DNA of 7,086 nt from CAYSHJ01 sp964589725 (GTDB lineage Bacteria > Planctomycetota > Planctomycetia > Planctomycetales > Planctomycetaceae), in the NCBI GenBank assembly GCA_964589725.1, contig CAZPUJ010000610.1, positions 1-7,086 on the forward strand. Reading direction: 5' to 3'. Below, piece after piece: positions 1-6,054 of this stretch (positions are counted from its first letter, which is position 1; each line of letters begins with the position of its first letter). The notes under the pieces were generated by a model. The model was not told where the DNA came from, searched no databases, and saw only the letters and a list, made by a program, of their open reading frames with translations. A program made the position numbers and the translations under genes.

Positions 1-23
1 CGGATTCCGCTGTGAGGGTTTCC

Positions 24-260
24 TTACTGATCCTCGTCATCCGGCAAGTCTGCGAACTCCGCGCGATGCCGTTCCAACTCCTCGGCCATTCGCGTGGGGT
101 CCAGCGGTTCGACGATCGCGTACTTGCCGTCGTTCCAGCGGAAGAAGTCCACGCGCTGGCAGCGTTCGCTGCAAAAGGGAAACCAGTCCGGCTCGCGAGC
201 GGCGTCTCCCACGATGGACCTTTGACAGATCGGGCAAGTCGGCGGTTTGATCATGGGCAT
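24..260 (-). CDS. yacG: YacG-family zinc-binding protein (DNA gyrase inhibitor)
   Basis: A 78-residue protein with the four-cysteine zinc site of the YacG family: Cys9-x2-Cys12 near the N-terminus (CPIC) and Cys30-x3-Cys34 in the hallmark PFCSERC segment, followed by the conserved VDFFRW region and a tyrosine (KYAI). The C-terminal 25 residues are acidic and probably unstructured, as is usual in the family. In Escherichia coli, YacG (65 residues) binds the GyrB subunit and blocks DNA binding by gyrase; it acts in the cytoplasm. Same activity here is inferred from family membership. Two in-frame ATGs lie two codons apart (258-260 and 252-254); the outer one is used, but neither has a strong Shine-Dalgarno. 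The start lies 8 nt downstream of the stop of a sulfatase-like remnant on the same strand, suggesting yacG once followed, or still follows, another gene in one transcript. The protein is complete, with a TAA stop at 24-26. Confidence 0.93.
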   Translation of the reverse strand: MPMIKPPTCPICQRSIVGDAAREPDWFPFCSERCQRVDFFRWNDGKYAIVEPLDPTRMAEELERHRAEFADLPDDEDQ

Positions 261-268
261 CGCTCAAG

Positions 269-427
269 TCAGTTGGCCATCGGCGCGGCGGCGTGGTTTG
301 TCAGCCAGCGGTCGAGTGCACCACGCAGTTCGTTCAGCATCCTGCGATGCTCTGGTTCGCTGGCCTGATTGTGATGCTCATGTGGATCGGCCGAAAGGTC
401 AGGGGCACGTTGATCGTGTGTTCGTAC
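269..427 (-). pseudogene. C-terminal remnant of a sulfatase-like gene
   Basis: Reading the minus strand from 427 down to a TGA at 269-271 gives 52 codons without a start. From about position 400 the product reads DLSADPHEHHNQ, then a segment with EPEHRRML, NELRGALDRW and a short tail. This matches what is known of sulfatase C-termini, where a (Y)DL-x-x-DP-x-E-x-x-N motif precedes a helix ending in Leu-Asp-x-Trp. The frame is blocked by TAA at 428-430. No sulfatase N-terminus, active-site C/S-x-P-x-R or metal motif can be read upstream in any minus frame. A neighbouring frame reads GDKYEHTINV just before the motif, so a frameshift near 400 could extend the remnant slightly; that is speculative. 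Family assignment rests on a short motif, so it is tentative. The alternative is a chance open frame. Confidence 0.5.
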
Positions 428-681
428 TTATCGCCCGAACCAACTCGTGCAGACATCCGCGAGAGCGAAGCACTGGAACTCTTTTCCCGCTGACGACACG
501 CCTGACGATGTCAGCGGGCTGGAGCGGCACCAGCCTGCGCACCTTCGGGAAGCTATGAATTCGCAACGAGCCGACGTCGCGTTAGGATGTTCGCACTTCG
601 AGAGCTTTCGACATACGGTGCGTTCGCTTCGCAAAAACACTTGCTGCGCTGTTGAACTTCTTTCGGGGATAGGCCGTTTGA
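401..681. other. Stretch without a recognisable gene
   Basis: Between the sulfatase-like motif and the start of the membrane protein no reading frame on either strand resembles a known protein. The open frames crossing it are either shadows of the downstream gene (plus strand, from 447) or have an unconvincing Cys/Ser/Arg-rich composition (minus strand, 428-703). The only clear structure is the overlapping inverted repeats at 486-535. The promoter of the downstream plus-strand gene should lie here, but no convincing -35/-10 pair was seen. Codon-like periodicity could not be judged by eye. Confidence 0.5.
486..535. repeat. Two overlapping inverted repeats
   Basis: CCCGCTGAC (486-494) is perfectly complementary to GTCAGCGGG (510-518), giving a 9-bp stem with a 15-nt loop. 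A second stem, GGCTGG (517-522) with CCAGCC (530-535), has a 7-nt loop. The right arm of the first overlaps the left arm of the second by two bases (517-518), so the two cannot be fully formed at once. There is no T-run following the stem on either strand (the T-run at 482-485 precedes it on the plus strand), so it does not look like an intrinsic terminator. Its role is unknown: it may be an RNA leader structure for the gene at 682, an operator, or a decayed mobile repeat. Confidence 0.55.
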
Positions 682-3072
682 ATGGCTCTTCAATCTCCGT
701 CAAACTTGGAGCTCATGGCACTGGCCGAGGTGACATTGGGAGCACGTCACTGGCTAGGTGGGGCTGTGCTGCTGTCGGTGGCCGCACTGGGTGTGCTGGT
801 TTGGTCGTATCGCCGTGCGGGATCGATGTCGTGGATACGGGGATTGACGGCGTTGCTCAAAGGCGTCGGCGTTGTTGCGCTGGCGGTGTGTTTGGTGGAG
901 CCGCTGTTCACGGGGACTCGGCCGCGACCGGGGAGCAATTTGTTTCTCGTCGCGGCGGACAACAGCCGCAGTTTGCAATTATCTGACGGTGACGGCGGGC
1001 CGTCGCGCGGGCAGGGCATGCGAGAGCGGTTGGCGGATGAGTCGTCGTGGCTCGCGCGGTTGGGACAGGACTTCGACGTGCGCCGCTATGTGCTCGACAC
1101 GAACCTGCGGCCGGTCAAGACGTTCGCCGAGCTGACGCTCGAGGGCGAAGCTTCGGCGATAAACATGTCTCTAGCGGCACTGGCCGATCGCTTTCGAGGA
1201 CAGCCGGTTGCCGGCATCCTGTTGCTGACTGATGGCAACGCCACGGATTTGTCGGACGCGACGCTCGATATCAAGAAACTTCCACCGGTGTATCCCGTGG
1301 CAATTGGGGCCGACAGCGGACTGGTCGATTTGTCGGTGTCGCATGTGGCGGTCAGTCAGACCAACTTTGAAGCGGCACCAGTCACGATCACGGCGACGAT
1401 CGAAGGACACGCAGTCTCTGACAAGGAGGTTGGCTTGCGGCTGCTGAACGAAGCCGGCGAGGAAGTTGAGCGTCGCAAAGTTGAGAAGATCATCGACGGC
1501 GAACCGTCCGTGCAAAGGTTCCTGTTGCGGCCGGAGAAGTCCGGCATCAGCTTCTACACCGTGCAGGCGTTCTTATCGGGTGAGGAGAAGTTGAGCGAAA
1601 GTGACGCGACGTCCCAGGAAGCGACGCTGGCCAACAATCGTCGGATCGTGACGGTTGACCGCGGCGGCGGGCCGTTCCGCGTGCTGTATGTTGGCGGGCG
1701 GCCGAATTGGGAGTTCAAGTTTTTGCGGCGGGCACTCGACGAGGACGACGAAGTCAAACTAGTCGGCCTGGTGCGAATCGCCAAAAAGGAGCCGAAGTTC
1801 ACGTTCCTCAGTCGGTCCGGCGAGCGAAGCAATCCGCTGTTTCGCGGCTTCGGCAACAAAGACGAACAGGCTGAACAATACGACGAGCCGGTCCTGTTGC
1901 GACTTGGAACTGAAAACCAAGACGAGCTTCGCGGCGGCTTCCCCAAGAACTTTGAAGATCTGTTCCGATTTCACGCCGTAGTCTTGGACGACATCGAGGC
2001 CGCGTTCTTCACGCAGGATCAATTGTCGCTCTTGCAGCAGTTCGTCAGCCGGCGCGGCGGCGGATTATTGATGCTCGGCGGCAATCACTCGTTCTTTGAA
2101 GGGGGCTATCAGCGAGCGGCCGTCGGCGAGATGTTGCCGGTCTACTTGGACCGAGGCGACGTGGCCACCGCCTCAGCCGACGCCGGTTATCGGCTGTTGC
2201 TGACTCGCGAAGGCTGGTTGCAGCCGTGGGTCCGCGTGCGGTCCAACGAACAAGACGAACAGAAACGTCTCGCGTCGATGCCGGAATTCAAAAGCCTCAA
2301 TAGCGTGCAGGCGATTAAGCCTGGAGCGTCGGTGCTCGCGCAGGTGACTTCTGCGGACGGAACCGTCCGCCCCGCCCTGGTCGTGCAGCAATTCGGTCGA
2401 GGACGCACGGCGGCGCTGTTGATCGGCGATCTGTGGCGTTGGAATCTGCGCCGCACCGATCACACGCAGAGCGATCTCGAAAAGTCGTGGCGGCAGACGG
2501 TGCGTTGGCTGGTCTCGGATGTGCCGGGACGAGTCGAAGTGGAAACTCGGCACACGTCCGCCGGCGCGATTCCCGCCGTGCAAGTGCTGGTGCGGGCGCG
2601 AGACACTCAATTTGAGCCGCTCGATAACGCCGTCGTCGCCCTGCACGTGCAGACGCCCGACGACCGCAAGATCGAACTCGTCGCCGAGAGCAGCGATCGC
2701 TCGTCCGGCCAATACGAAGCTCTGTTCGCGCCACGCGCACCGGGCGTGTATCGCGCGAATGTCACAGTCACCGCCGCTGACGGCAGCGAAGTCGGCCAGC
2801 GTGAAATCGGCTGGTCGGTCGAACCGCAAACGGAAGAGTTCCGCACGCTCACCGTCAACCGCTTGCGATTGGAGCAACTCGCCAAGGACACCGGCGGCGA
2901 AGTGATCGCGGCCGACGATCTCGATCAATTCGTGAGCAGCCTGCCGAATCGAAAGATTCCGGTTGTCGAATCGTGGATCTATCCGTTGTGGCACCAGTCA
3001 TCCGTGTTCCTGTTGGCCATCGGCTGCTTGGTGGGCGAATGGGGGCTGCGACGTTGGAGAGGACTGCCGTAA
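682..3072 (+). CDS. Membrane protein with VWA and GATase1-like regions
   Basis: A complete 796-residue protein. Two hydrophobic helices lie at about 24-43 and 54-75 and a third at about 772-786, so the bulk probably sits in one large loop. Residues about 85-211 resemble a von Willebrand A domain: FLVAADNSRSL carries the DxSxS metal-site motif (Asp93, Ser95, Ser97) and LLLTDGN (181-187) the second metal-site strand. About 215-325 looks like a beta-sandwich. A GATase1-like domain runs from about 333 (LYVGGRPNWEFKFLRRAL) to about 490, with VVLDDIEAAFFT and GGGLLMLGGNHSFFEGGY. No nucleophile Cys occurs in that elbow, so glutaminase activity is unlikely. WRQTVRWLVSDVP (603-615) and a C-terminal beta-rich region precede the last helix. 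Such proteins are common in planctomycetes, often beside MoxR/DUF58/BatA-type genes, none of which are visible here. Substrate and partner are unknown. The start at 682 is preceded by GGGGATAGG (665-673); an ATG at 715 is the alternative. Confidence 0.88.
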   Translation: MALQSPSNLELMALAEVTLGARHWLGGAVLLSVAALGVLVWSYRRAGSMSWIRGLTALLKGVGVVALAVCLVEPLFTGTRPRPGSNLFLVAADNSRSLQLSDGDGGPSRGQGMRERLADESSWLARLGQDFDVRRYVLDTNLRPVKTFAELTLEGEASAINMSLAALADRFRGQPVAGILLLTDGNATDLSDATLDIKKLPPVYPVAIGADSGLVDLSVSHVAVSQTNFEAAPVTITATIEGHAVSDKEVGLRLLNEAGEEVERRKVEKIIDGEPSVQRFLLRPEKSGISFYTVQAFLSGEEKLSESDATSQEATLANNRRIVTVDRGGGPFRVLYVGGRPNWEFKFLRRALDEDDEVKLVGLVRIAKKEPKFTFLSRSGERSNPLFRGFGNKDEQAEQYDEPVLLRLGTENQDELRGGFPKNFEDLFRFHAVVLDDIEAAFFTQDQLSLLQQFVSRRGGGLLMLGGNHSFFEGGYQRAAVGEMLPVYLDRGDVATASADAGYRLLLTREGWLQPWVRVRSNEQDEQKRLASMPEFKSLNSVQAIKPGASVLAQVTSADGTVRPALVVQQFGRGRTAALLIGDLWRWNLRRTDHTQSDLEKSWRQTVRWLVSDVPGRVEVETRHTSAGAIPAVQVLVRARDTQFEPLDNAVVALHVQTPDDRKIELVAESSDRSSGQYEALFAPRAPGVYRANVTVTAADGSEVGQREIGWSVEPQTEEFRTLTVNRLRLEQLAKDTGGEVIAADDLDQFVSSLPNRKIPVVESWIYPLWHQSSVFLLAIGCLVGEWGLRRWRGLP

Positions 3073-3073
3073 T

Positions 3074-3199
3074 GTAGCCCTCTCGCTCGGCGAGAGGAGT
3101 GCCGAGCGCACGTACGACGTCGAGTGCGCGTTTGACGCGGATTGAATCACGACGTCGACCGCTCGTCCGGCTGTTCCTCTCGCGGAGCGAGAGGGCTAC
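3074..3199. repeat. Inverted pair of GTAG-hairpin (REP/BIME-like) units
   Basis: Two 25-nt units, at 3074-3098 and (inverted) 3175-3199, are complementary at 24 of 25 positions. Each begins with GTAG and then folds on itself: CCTCTCGC (3079-3086) with GCGAGAGG (3090-3097) around a TCG loop, and CCTCTCGC (3176-3183) with GCGAGAGG (3187-3194) around a GGA loop. A GTAG foot followed by a short-loop hairpin, present as an inverted pair, is the known layout of REP/BIME elements mobilised by REP-associated Y1 transposases. The spacer holds a GCGCAC/GTGCGC stem (3106-3111/3124-3129) and a 10-nt direct repeat ACGACGTCGA (3114-3123 and 3149-3158). The element starts one base after the TAA of the membrane-protein gene. 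It may attenuate or stabilise the transcript between the two plus-strand genes. No transposase is in the window. Confidence 0.75.
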
Positions 3200-3205
3200 G
3201 TTGTC

Positions 3206-3220
3206 GCGGCCTTCGGCCGC
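3206..3220 (+). other. Small hairpin just ahead of a ribosome binding site
   Basis: GCGGCC (3206-3211) pairs with GGCCGC (3215-3220) around a TTC loop. It ends two bases before the GAGGAG ribosome binding site of the caspase-like gene. A stable stem so close could influence translation initiation, or be a decayed repeat unit adjoining the REP-like pair. No U-run follows, so it is not an obvious terminator. Confidence 0.45.
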
Positions 3221-3222
3221 AT

Positions 3223-3228
3223 GAGGAG
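3223..3228 (+). promoter_or_regulatory. Ribosome binding site of the caspase-like gene
   Basis: GAGGAG lies 6 nt before the ATG at 3235. It decides the start: the longer frame opening at ATG 3142 would be translated through the REP-like element and would bury the signal peptide behind 31 Arg/Cys-rich residues. Confidence 0.8.
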
Positions 3229-3234
3229 CACTGC

Positions 3235-4221
3235 ATGAATTCTCTCATCGTATTTGCCTGTGCTGCTCTCCTGACTGGTTCGACCGGCGAAGAACCGCGA
3301 CCAAGTGTGATCGTTGTCGTCGGGGCGGAGGGGACGGACGAGTTCGGACAGCAGTTTCGACAGTGGGCTGCTCGATGGAGCGACGCGGCGAAGCGCGGCC
3401 GCGCGGACTTCATTTCGACCGGGCTGGACGATGTCGGATCGACGCCGGACCGAGACAAGTTGAAGCAACGGCTCTCCGAGTACGCGAAGTCCGGCACGGA
3501 ACCGCTGTGGTTGATTCTAATCGGGCACGGCACGTTTGACGGCAGGACGGCCAGGTTCAATCTACGTGGCCCAGATATTTCGCCGTCCGAGTTGTGCGAA
3601 TGGCTCAAACCCATCGAACGGCCGTTGGTCCTCGTGAACTGTGCCAGCAGCAGCGGCCTGTTCTTGAACGAACTGTCGGGGCCGAACCGAGTCGTGATCA
3701 CGGCGACCAAGAGCGGTTACGAATACAACTTCGCGCGCTTTGGCGATTTTCTTTCTGCTGCACTGAGCGATCCGCAGGCTGACCTCGACAAGGACGAGCA
3801 AACGTCGCTGTTGGAAGCATTCCTGCTGACGTCGTCCCGCGTTCGCGAGTTCTACGCGAGCGAAGGCCGCTTGATGACGGAGCACGCGCTGCTCGACGAC
3901 AACGGCGATCGACTCGGCACACCTGCCGACTGGTTCCAAGGAGTCCGTGCCGTTAAGTCGGCCAAGGACGGAACCACGGTGGACGGTCTGCGGGCCAGCC
4001 AACTCCATCTCGTCCGCAGCCGCCGCGAAGAACAACTCTCCGCCGACGTTCGCGCACGACGTGACGAACTTGAACAAGACCTCGCTCAGTTACGGCAACG
4101 GAAAACGCAACTCGCCGAAGACGAATACCTGCAACTGATCGAACCACTTCTCCTCGAACTGTCGAAACTCTACGAAGCCGCATCAAAGCAAGACGGATTC
4201 AACGGCGACGATTCGCAGTAG
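3235..4221 (+). CDS. Exported caspase/legumain-like (clan CD) protein
   Basis: A complete 328-residue protein. Residues 1-15 form a short signal-like hydrophobic N-terminus. The core (about 24-175) reads as a caspase-haemoglobinase fold: strand VIVVVG (25-30), LWLILIGHGTFDG with the putative catalytic His98, then LVLVNCASSSG with the putative catalytic Cys136, and VVITATKSG (153-161). The His-Gly followed by a downstream strand ending in Cys is the dyad layout of clan CD peptidases (C13/C14). DLDKDEQTSLLE (183-194) fits an EF-hand calcium loop at positions 1, 3, 5, 9 and 12, with Glu in place of the usual Gly at position 6. Residues about 260-315 are rich in charged and Leu/Gln residues and are probably a coiled coil. 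Peptidase activity is inferred, not shown. It follows the VWA/GATase-like gene by 162 nt on the same strand, with the REP-like element between, and is probably co-transcribed. Its substrate may be periplasmic. Confidence 0.82.
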   Translation: MNSLIVFACAALLTGSTGEEPRPSVIVVVGAEGTDEFGQQFRQWAARWSDAAKRGRADFISTGLDDVGSTPDRDKLKQRLSEYAKSGTEPLWLILIGHGTFDGRTARFNLRGPDISPSELCEWLKPIERPLVLVNCASSSGLFLNELSGPNRVVITATKSGYEYNFARFGDFLSAALSDPQADLDKDEQTSLLEAFLLTSSRVREFYASEGRLMTEHALLDDNGDRLGTPADWFQGVRAVKSAKDGTTVDGLRASQLHLVRSRREEQLSADVRARRDELEQDLAQLRQRKTQLAEDEYLQLIEPLLLELSKLYEAASKQDGFNGDDSQ

Positions 4222-4227
4222 CCTCAC

Positions 4228-4255
4228 TGCCGCCATCGGTTCCTCCGTGGCGGTA
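4228..4255 (+). terminator. Possible terminator hairpin after the caspase-like gene
   Basis: Starting 7 nt after the stop codon, TGCCGCCA (4228-4235) pairs with TGGCGGTA (4248-4255) with one G-T wobble, and CGG/CCG can extend the stem inside (4237-4239/4245-4247). The sequence after it is pyrimidine-rich (TCTCGTGCCTCTC) but lacks a true T-run, so it is a weak candidate for an intrinsic terminator. Confidence 0.45.
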
Positions 4256-4331
4256 TCTCGTGCCTCTCAAAATGAAGCCTTCATCGCTGCGGAATGGCTG
4301 GCAGTCGTAGAAGCGTTTTCATAACCGGCAC

Positions 4332-4404
4332 ACTCGCCCGACGCGCACGCGAGGGATCGAAATTACCGGTGGTTTCCGATCCCTCGCGTGCGCGTCGGGC
4401 GAGT
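4332..4404. repeat. Perfect 28-bp inverted repeat between converging genes
   Basis: The arm at 4332-4359 (ACTCGCCCGACG...GGGATCG) is the exact reverse complement of 4377-4404, with a 17-nt spacer at 4360-4376. On the plus strand the stem is followed directly by TTTT (4405-4408 includes three T after the final stem T), so it can act as a terminator for the plus-strand genes; on the minus strand no T-run follows. It lies 110 nt beyond the caspase-like gene and 32 nt beyond the stop of the DUF1501 gene, where a bidirectional barrier would be expected. A perfect stem this long exceeds what termination needs, so it may be a dispersed repeat or a small non-autonomous mobile element reused as a terminator. 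Confidence 0.8.
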
Positions 4405-4436
4405 TTTGAAACTGCGTCTAGCGATGCGGACGGTTC

Positions 4437-5906
4437 TCACGTAAACAAGCTCGTCACAGCTTGGGCCTTCACCAGTTCGCGCGGCTGGTTGAGGTGGTTG
4501 TAGACGATCGTTTCCGGGTGGATGCCGAAGGCGTGATAGATGCTCGCCAGCAGTTCGATCGGATGGACCGGGTTCTCCAGGGGCGAGGACGCCGTCTTGT
4601 CGCTCTGGCCGTGAACATTGCCGCGCTTGACGCCGGCACCGGCGATGATGCCGGTGTAGCAATACGGCCAGTGATCGCGACCATCCGAAGTATTGCTGTT
4701 GCCGCTGGTGCTGACGCCGCGCAACGGACTGCGACCGAACTCGCCGACGGTGAGAACTAGTGTTTCCGCGAGCAGGCCGCGTTCGTCCATGTCGCTGAGG
4801 AAGGCCGACAGGCCGGTATCGAGCATTGGGCCGGATTGCTTCTTCATACGTTCGGGGAGACCGGCGTGGTGGTCCCACGAGTGGTTGTCGCTGTTGGCAA
4901 CCTTGGGCCACACCACCTCGACCACGCGCGTCCCGGCCTCGACCAAGCGGCGAGCCAACAACAGGCTTTGGCCGAATGTGGTGCGACCGTACTTGGCGCG
5001 CAGCTCGGGAGATTCCGCTCCGAGGTTGAACGCTTCGCGGGCGCGGCCGGAGACGATCAAACGCAGTGCCTGATCGTAGTAGGCGTCGAGGTTGTAGTCT
5101 TTCACCGCCGCGTCGAGAGATTTCATGCTGGCGTTGATCGTGTCGCGCAAACGAGCTCGCCGTTCGAGCCGCACGGCAAAGACTTCGGGCCGCAGTTGCA
5201 AGTCGTCGATCTTGATCTTGTCCATCTTGTTCATGTCCAAGTCATCGCCGTCCGGGTATAGCGTGTACGGGTCGAACGCCTTGCCCAGGAACCCGGCGGT
5301 GCCTCCCTTGCCGACCACGTTGCTCTCTTGCAGCGGCCGAGGCAGCATGACGAACGGGAGCATTGGCTCCGTGGGCGGCTTCAAGCGGATGATGTTCGAG
5401 CCGAAGTTGGGAAAATCCTTCGGGCTGGGAGGCTCCAACTGGCCGGACGCGCTGACCTTGTCGGTCGTGTAGCCCGTCATCATTTGATAGATGGCGGCTG
5501 TGTGGTTGAACAGACCGTTAGGCGTGTAGCCGATCGAGCGCATCATCGTGAACTTGTCGTTGATCTTCGCCAGGTTTGGCAGAATCTCCGTGAAGTTCAC
5601 GCCGGGCAACTTCGTGGCAATCGGCTGGAAAATGCTGCGCACATTATCCGGAGCGTCCGGCTTCGGATCCCACAGATCGAGGTGCGAAGGCCCGCCTTGC
5701 AAGTAAATCAGAACCACGCTCTTGGCTTTGCCCCAGCCTACTCCACCACTGATTTTGGCCTCTTCGGCCTGAGCTTTCAGTCGCAACATCGAGCCGAGCG
5801 TCAGGCCCAGCGCGCCGCTACCACCGACTCGCAGCACATCACGGCGAGTCATTCCCAGTCGGCGATCACACAAATCTTTTGCACGTTGACCAAGGATCGA
5901 GAGCAT
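4437..5906 (-). CDS. DUF1501 protein with Tat signal peptide
   Basis: A complete 489-residue member of the DUF1501 family, distantly related to the alkaline phosphatase/sulfatase superfamily. The N-terminus carries a twin-arginine signal: TRRDVLRVGGSGALGLTLGSM (20-40, Arg21-Arg22), preceded by the MLSILGxRAKDLCD start typical of planctomycete members, which supports this ATG over the internal Met19. Family landmarks follow in order: LQGGPSHLDLWDPKP (69-83), NHTAAIYQMMTG (134-145), NSDNHSWDHHAGL (338-350), TVGEFGRSP (386-394) and DGRDHWPYCYTGIIAGAG (408-425). The Asp/His clusters are the likely metal ligands. It should be folded in the cytoplasm and exported by Tat. Its biochemical reaction is not established for the family. 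It follows the cytochrome/DUF1553 gene by 148 nt on the same strand, an arrangement repeated many times in planctomycete genomes, so both probably act together outside the membrane. Confidence 0.94.
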   Translation of the reverse strand: MLSILGQRAKDLCDRRLGMTRRDVLRVGGSGALGLTLGSMLRLKAQAEEAKISGGVGWGKAKSVVLIYLQGGPSHLDLWDPKPDAPDNVRSIFQPIATKLPGVNFTEILPNLAKINDKFTMMRSIGYTPNGLFNHTAAIYQMMTGYTTDKVSASGQLEPPSPKDFPNFGSNIIRLKPPTEPMLPFVMLPRPLQESNVVGKGGTAGFLGKAFDPYTLYPDGDDLDMNKMDKIKIDDLQLRPEVFAVRLERRARLRDTINASMKSLDAAVKDYNLDAYYDQALRLIVSGRAREAFNLGAESPELRAKYGRTTFGQSLLLARRLVEAGTRVVEVVWPKVANSDNHSWDHHAGLPERMKKQSGPMLDTGLSAFLSDMDERGLLAETLVLTVGEFGRSPLRGVSTSGNSNTSDGRDHWPYCYTGIIAGAGVKRGNVHGQSDKTASSPLENPVHPIELLASIYHAFGIHPETIVYNHLNQPRELVKAQAVTSLFT

Positions 5907-5913
5907 GACTTGG

Positions 5914-5918
5914 CTCCT
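5914..5918 (-). promoter_or_regulatory. Ribosome binding site of the DUF1501 gene
   Basis: On the minus strand AGGAG lies 7 nt before the ATG at 5906-5904, which supports the long start with the full family N-terminus. The 148-nt space to the upstream gene shows no hairpin terminator, in keeping with read-through from the cytochrome gene. Confidence 0.75.
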
Positions 5919-6054
5919 GTCATTCGATGGGTTGAATTGGCCGTTGATGATGAAGTCGTCTAATTCTGTATCAGCGAATCTGGCTCAGTGAAACACCCGA
6001 TAGACACAAAGTTCATTCTGCATCCCTGAATTAACCAAAATCAACGCAACAACT

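Noticed and set aside
482..518. The 9-bp inverted repeat as an intrinsic terminator
   Set aside because: The T-run lies before the stem on the plus strand and becomes an A-run after it on the minus strand, so neither direction has the needed U-tract.
541..600. Possible integron attC site around GTTAGGA at 581-587
   Set aside because: The seven bases do not fit the GTTRRRY core (last base is A) and no matching RYYYAAC box was found at a suitable distance.
428..703. Minus-strand open frame of 91 codons in the gene-less stretch
   Set aside because: Cys/Ser/Arg-rich composition without motif, overlapping the start of the plus-strand gene; no support beyond being open.
447..986. Plus-strand open frame of 179 codons crossing the gene-less stretch
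   Set aside because: Its second half overlaps the membrane-protein gene in another frame, and its first half shows no recognisable domain or ribosome binding site.
2173..2994. Long minus-strand open frame (273 codons) opposite the membrane-protein gene
   Set aside because: It is antisense to a clearly recognisable protein; its product is rich in Arg, His and Ala as expected from reading GC-rich codons backwards, and has no recognisable motif.
3142..3234. N-terminal extension of the caspase-like protein from ATG 3142
   Set aside because: It would be translated from the REP-like element, has no ribosome binding site, is Arg/Cys-rich and would bury the signal peptide. GAGGAG before ATG 3235 explains the start.
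5328..5963. Plus-strand open frame (211 codons) opposite the start of the DUF1501 gene
   Set aside because: Shadow of a well-supported gene; the product is Arg/His-rich with no domain signature.
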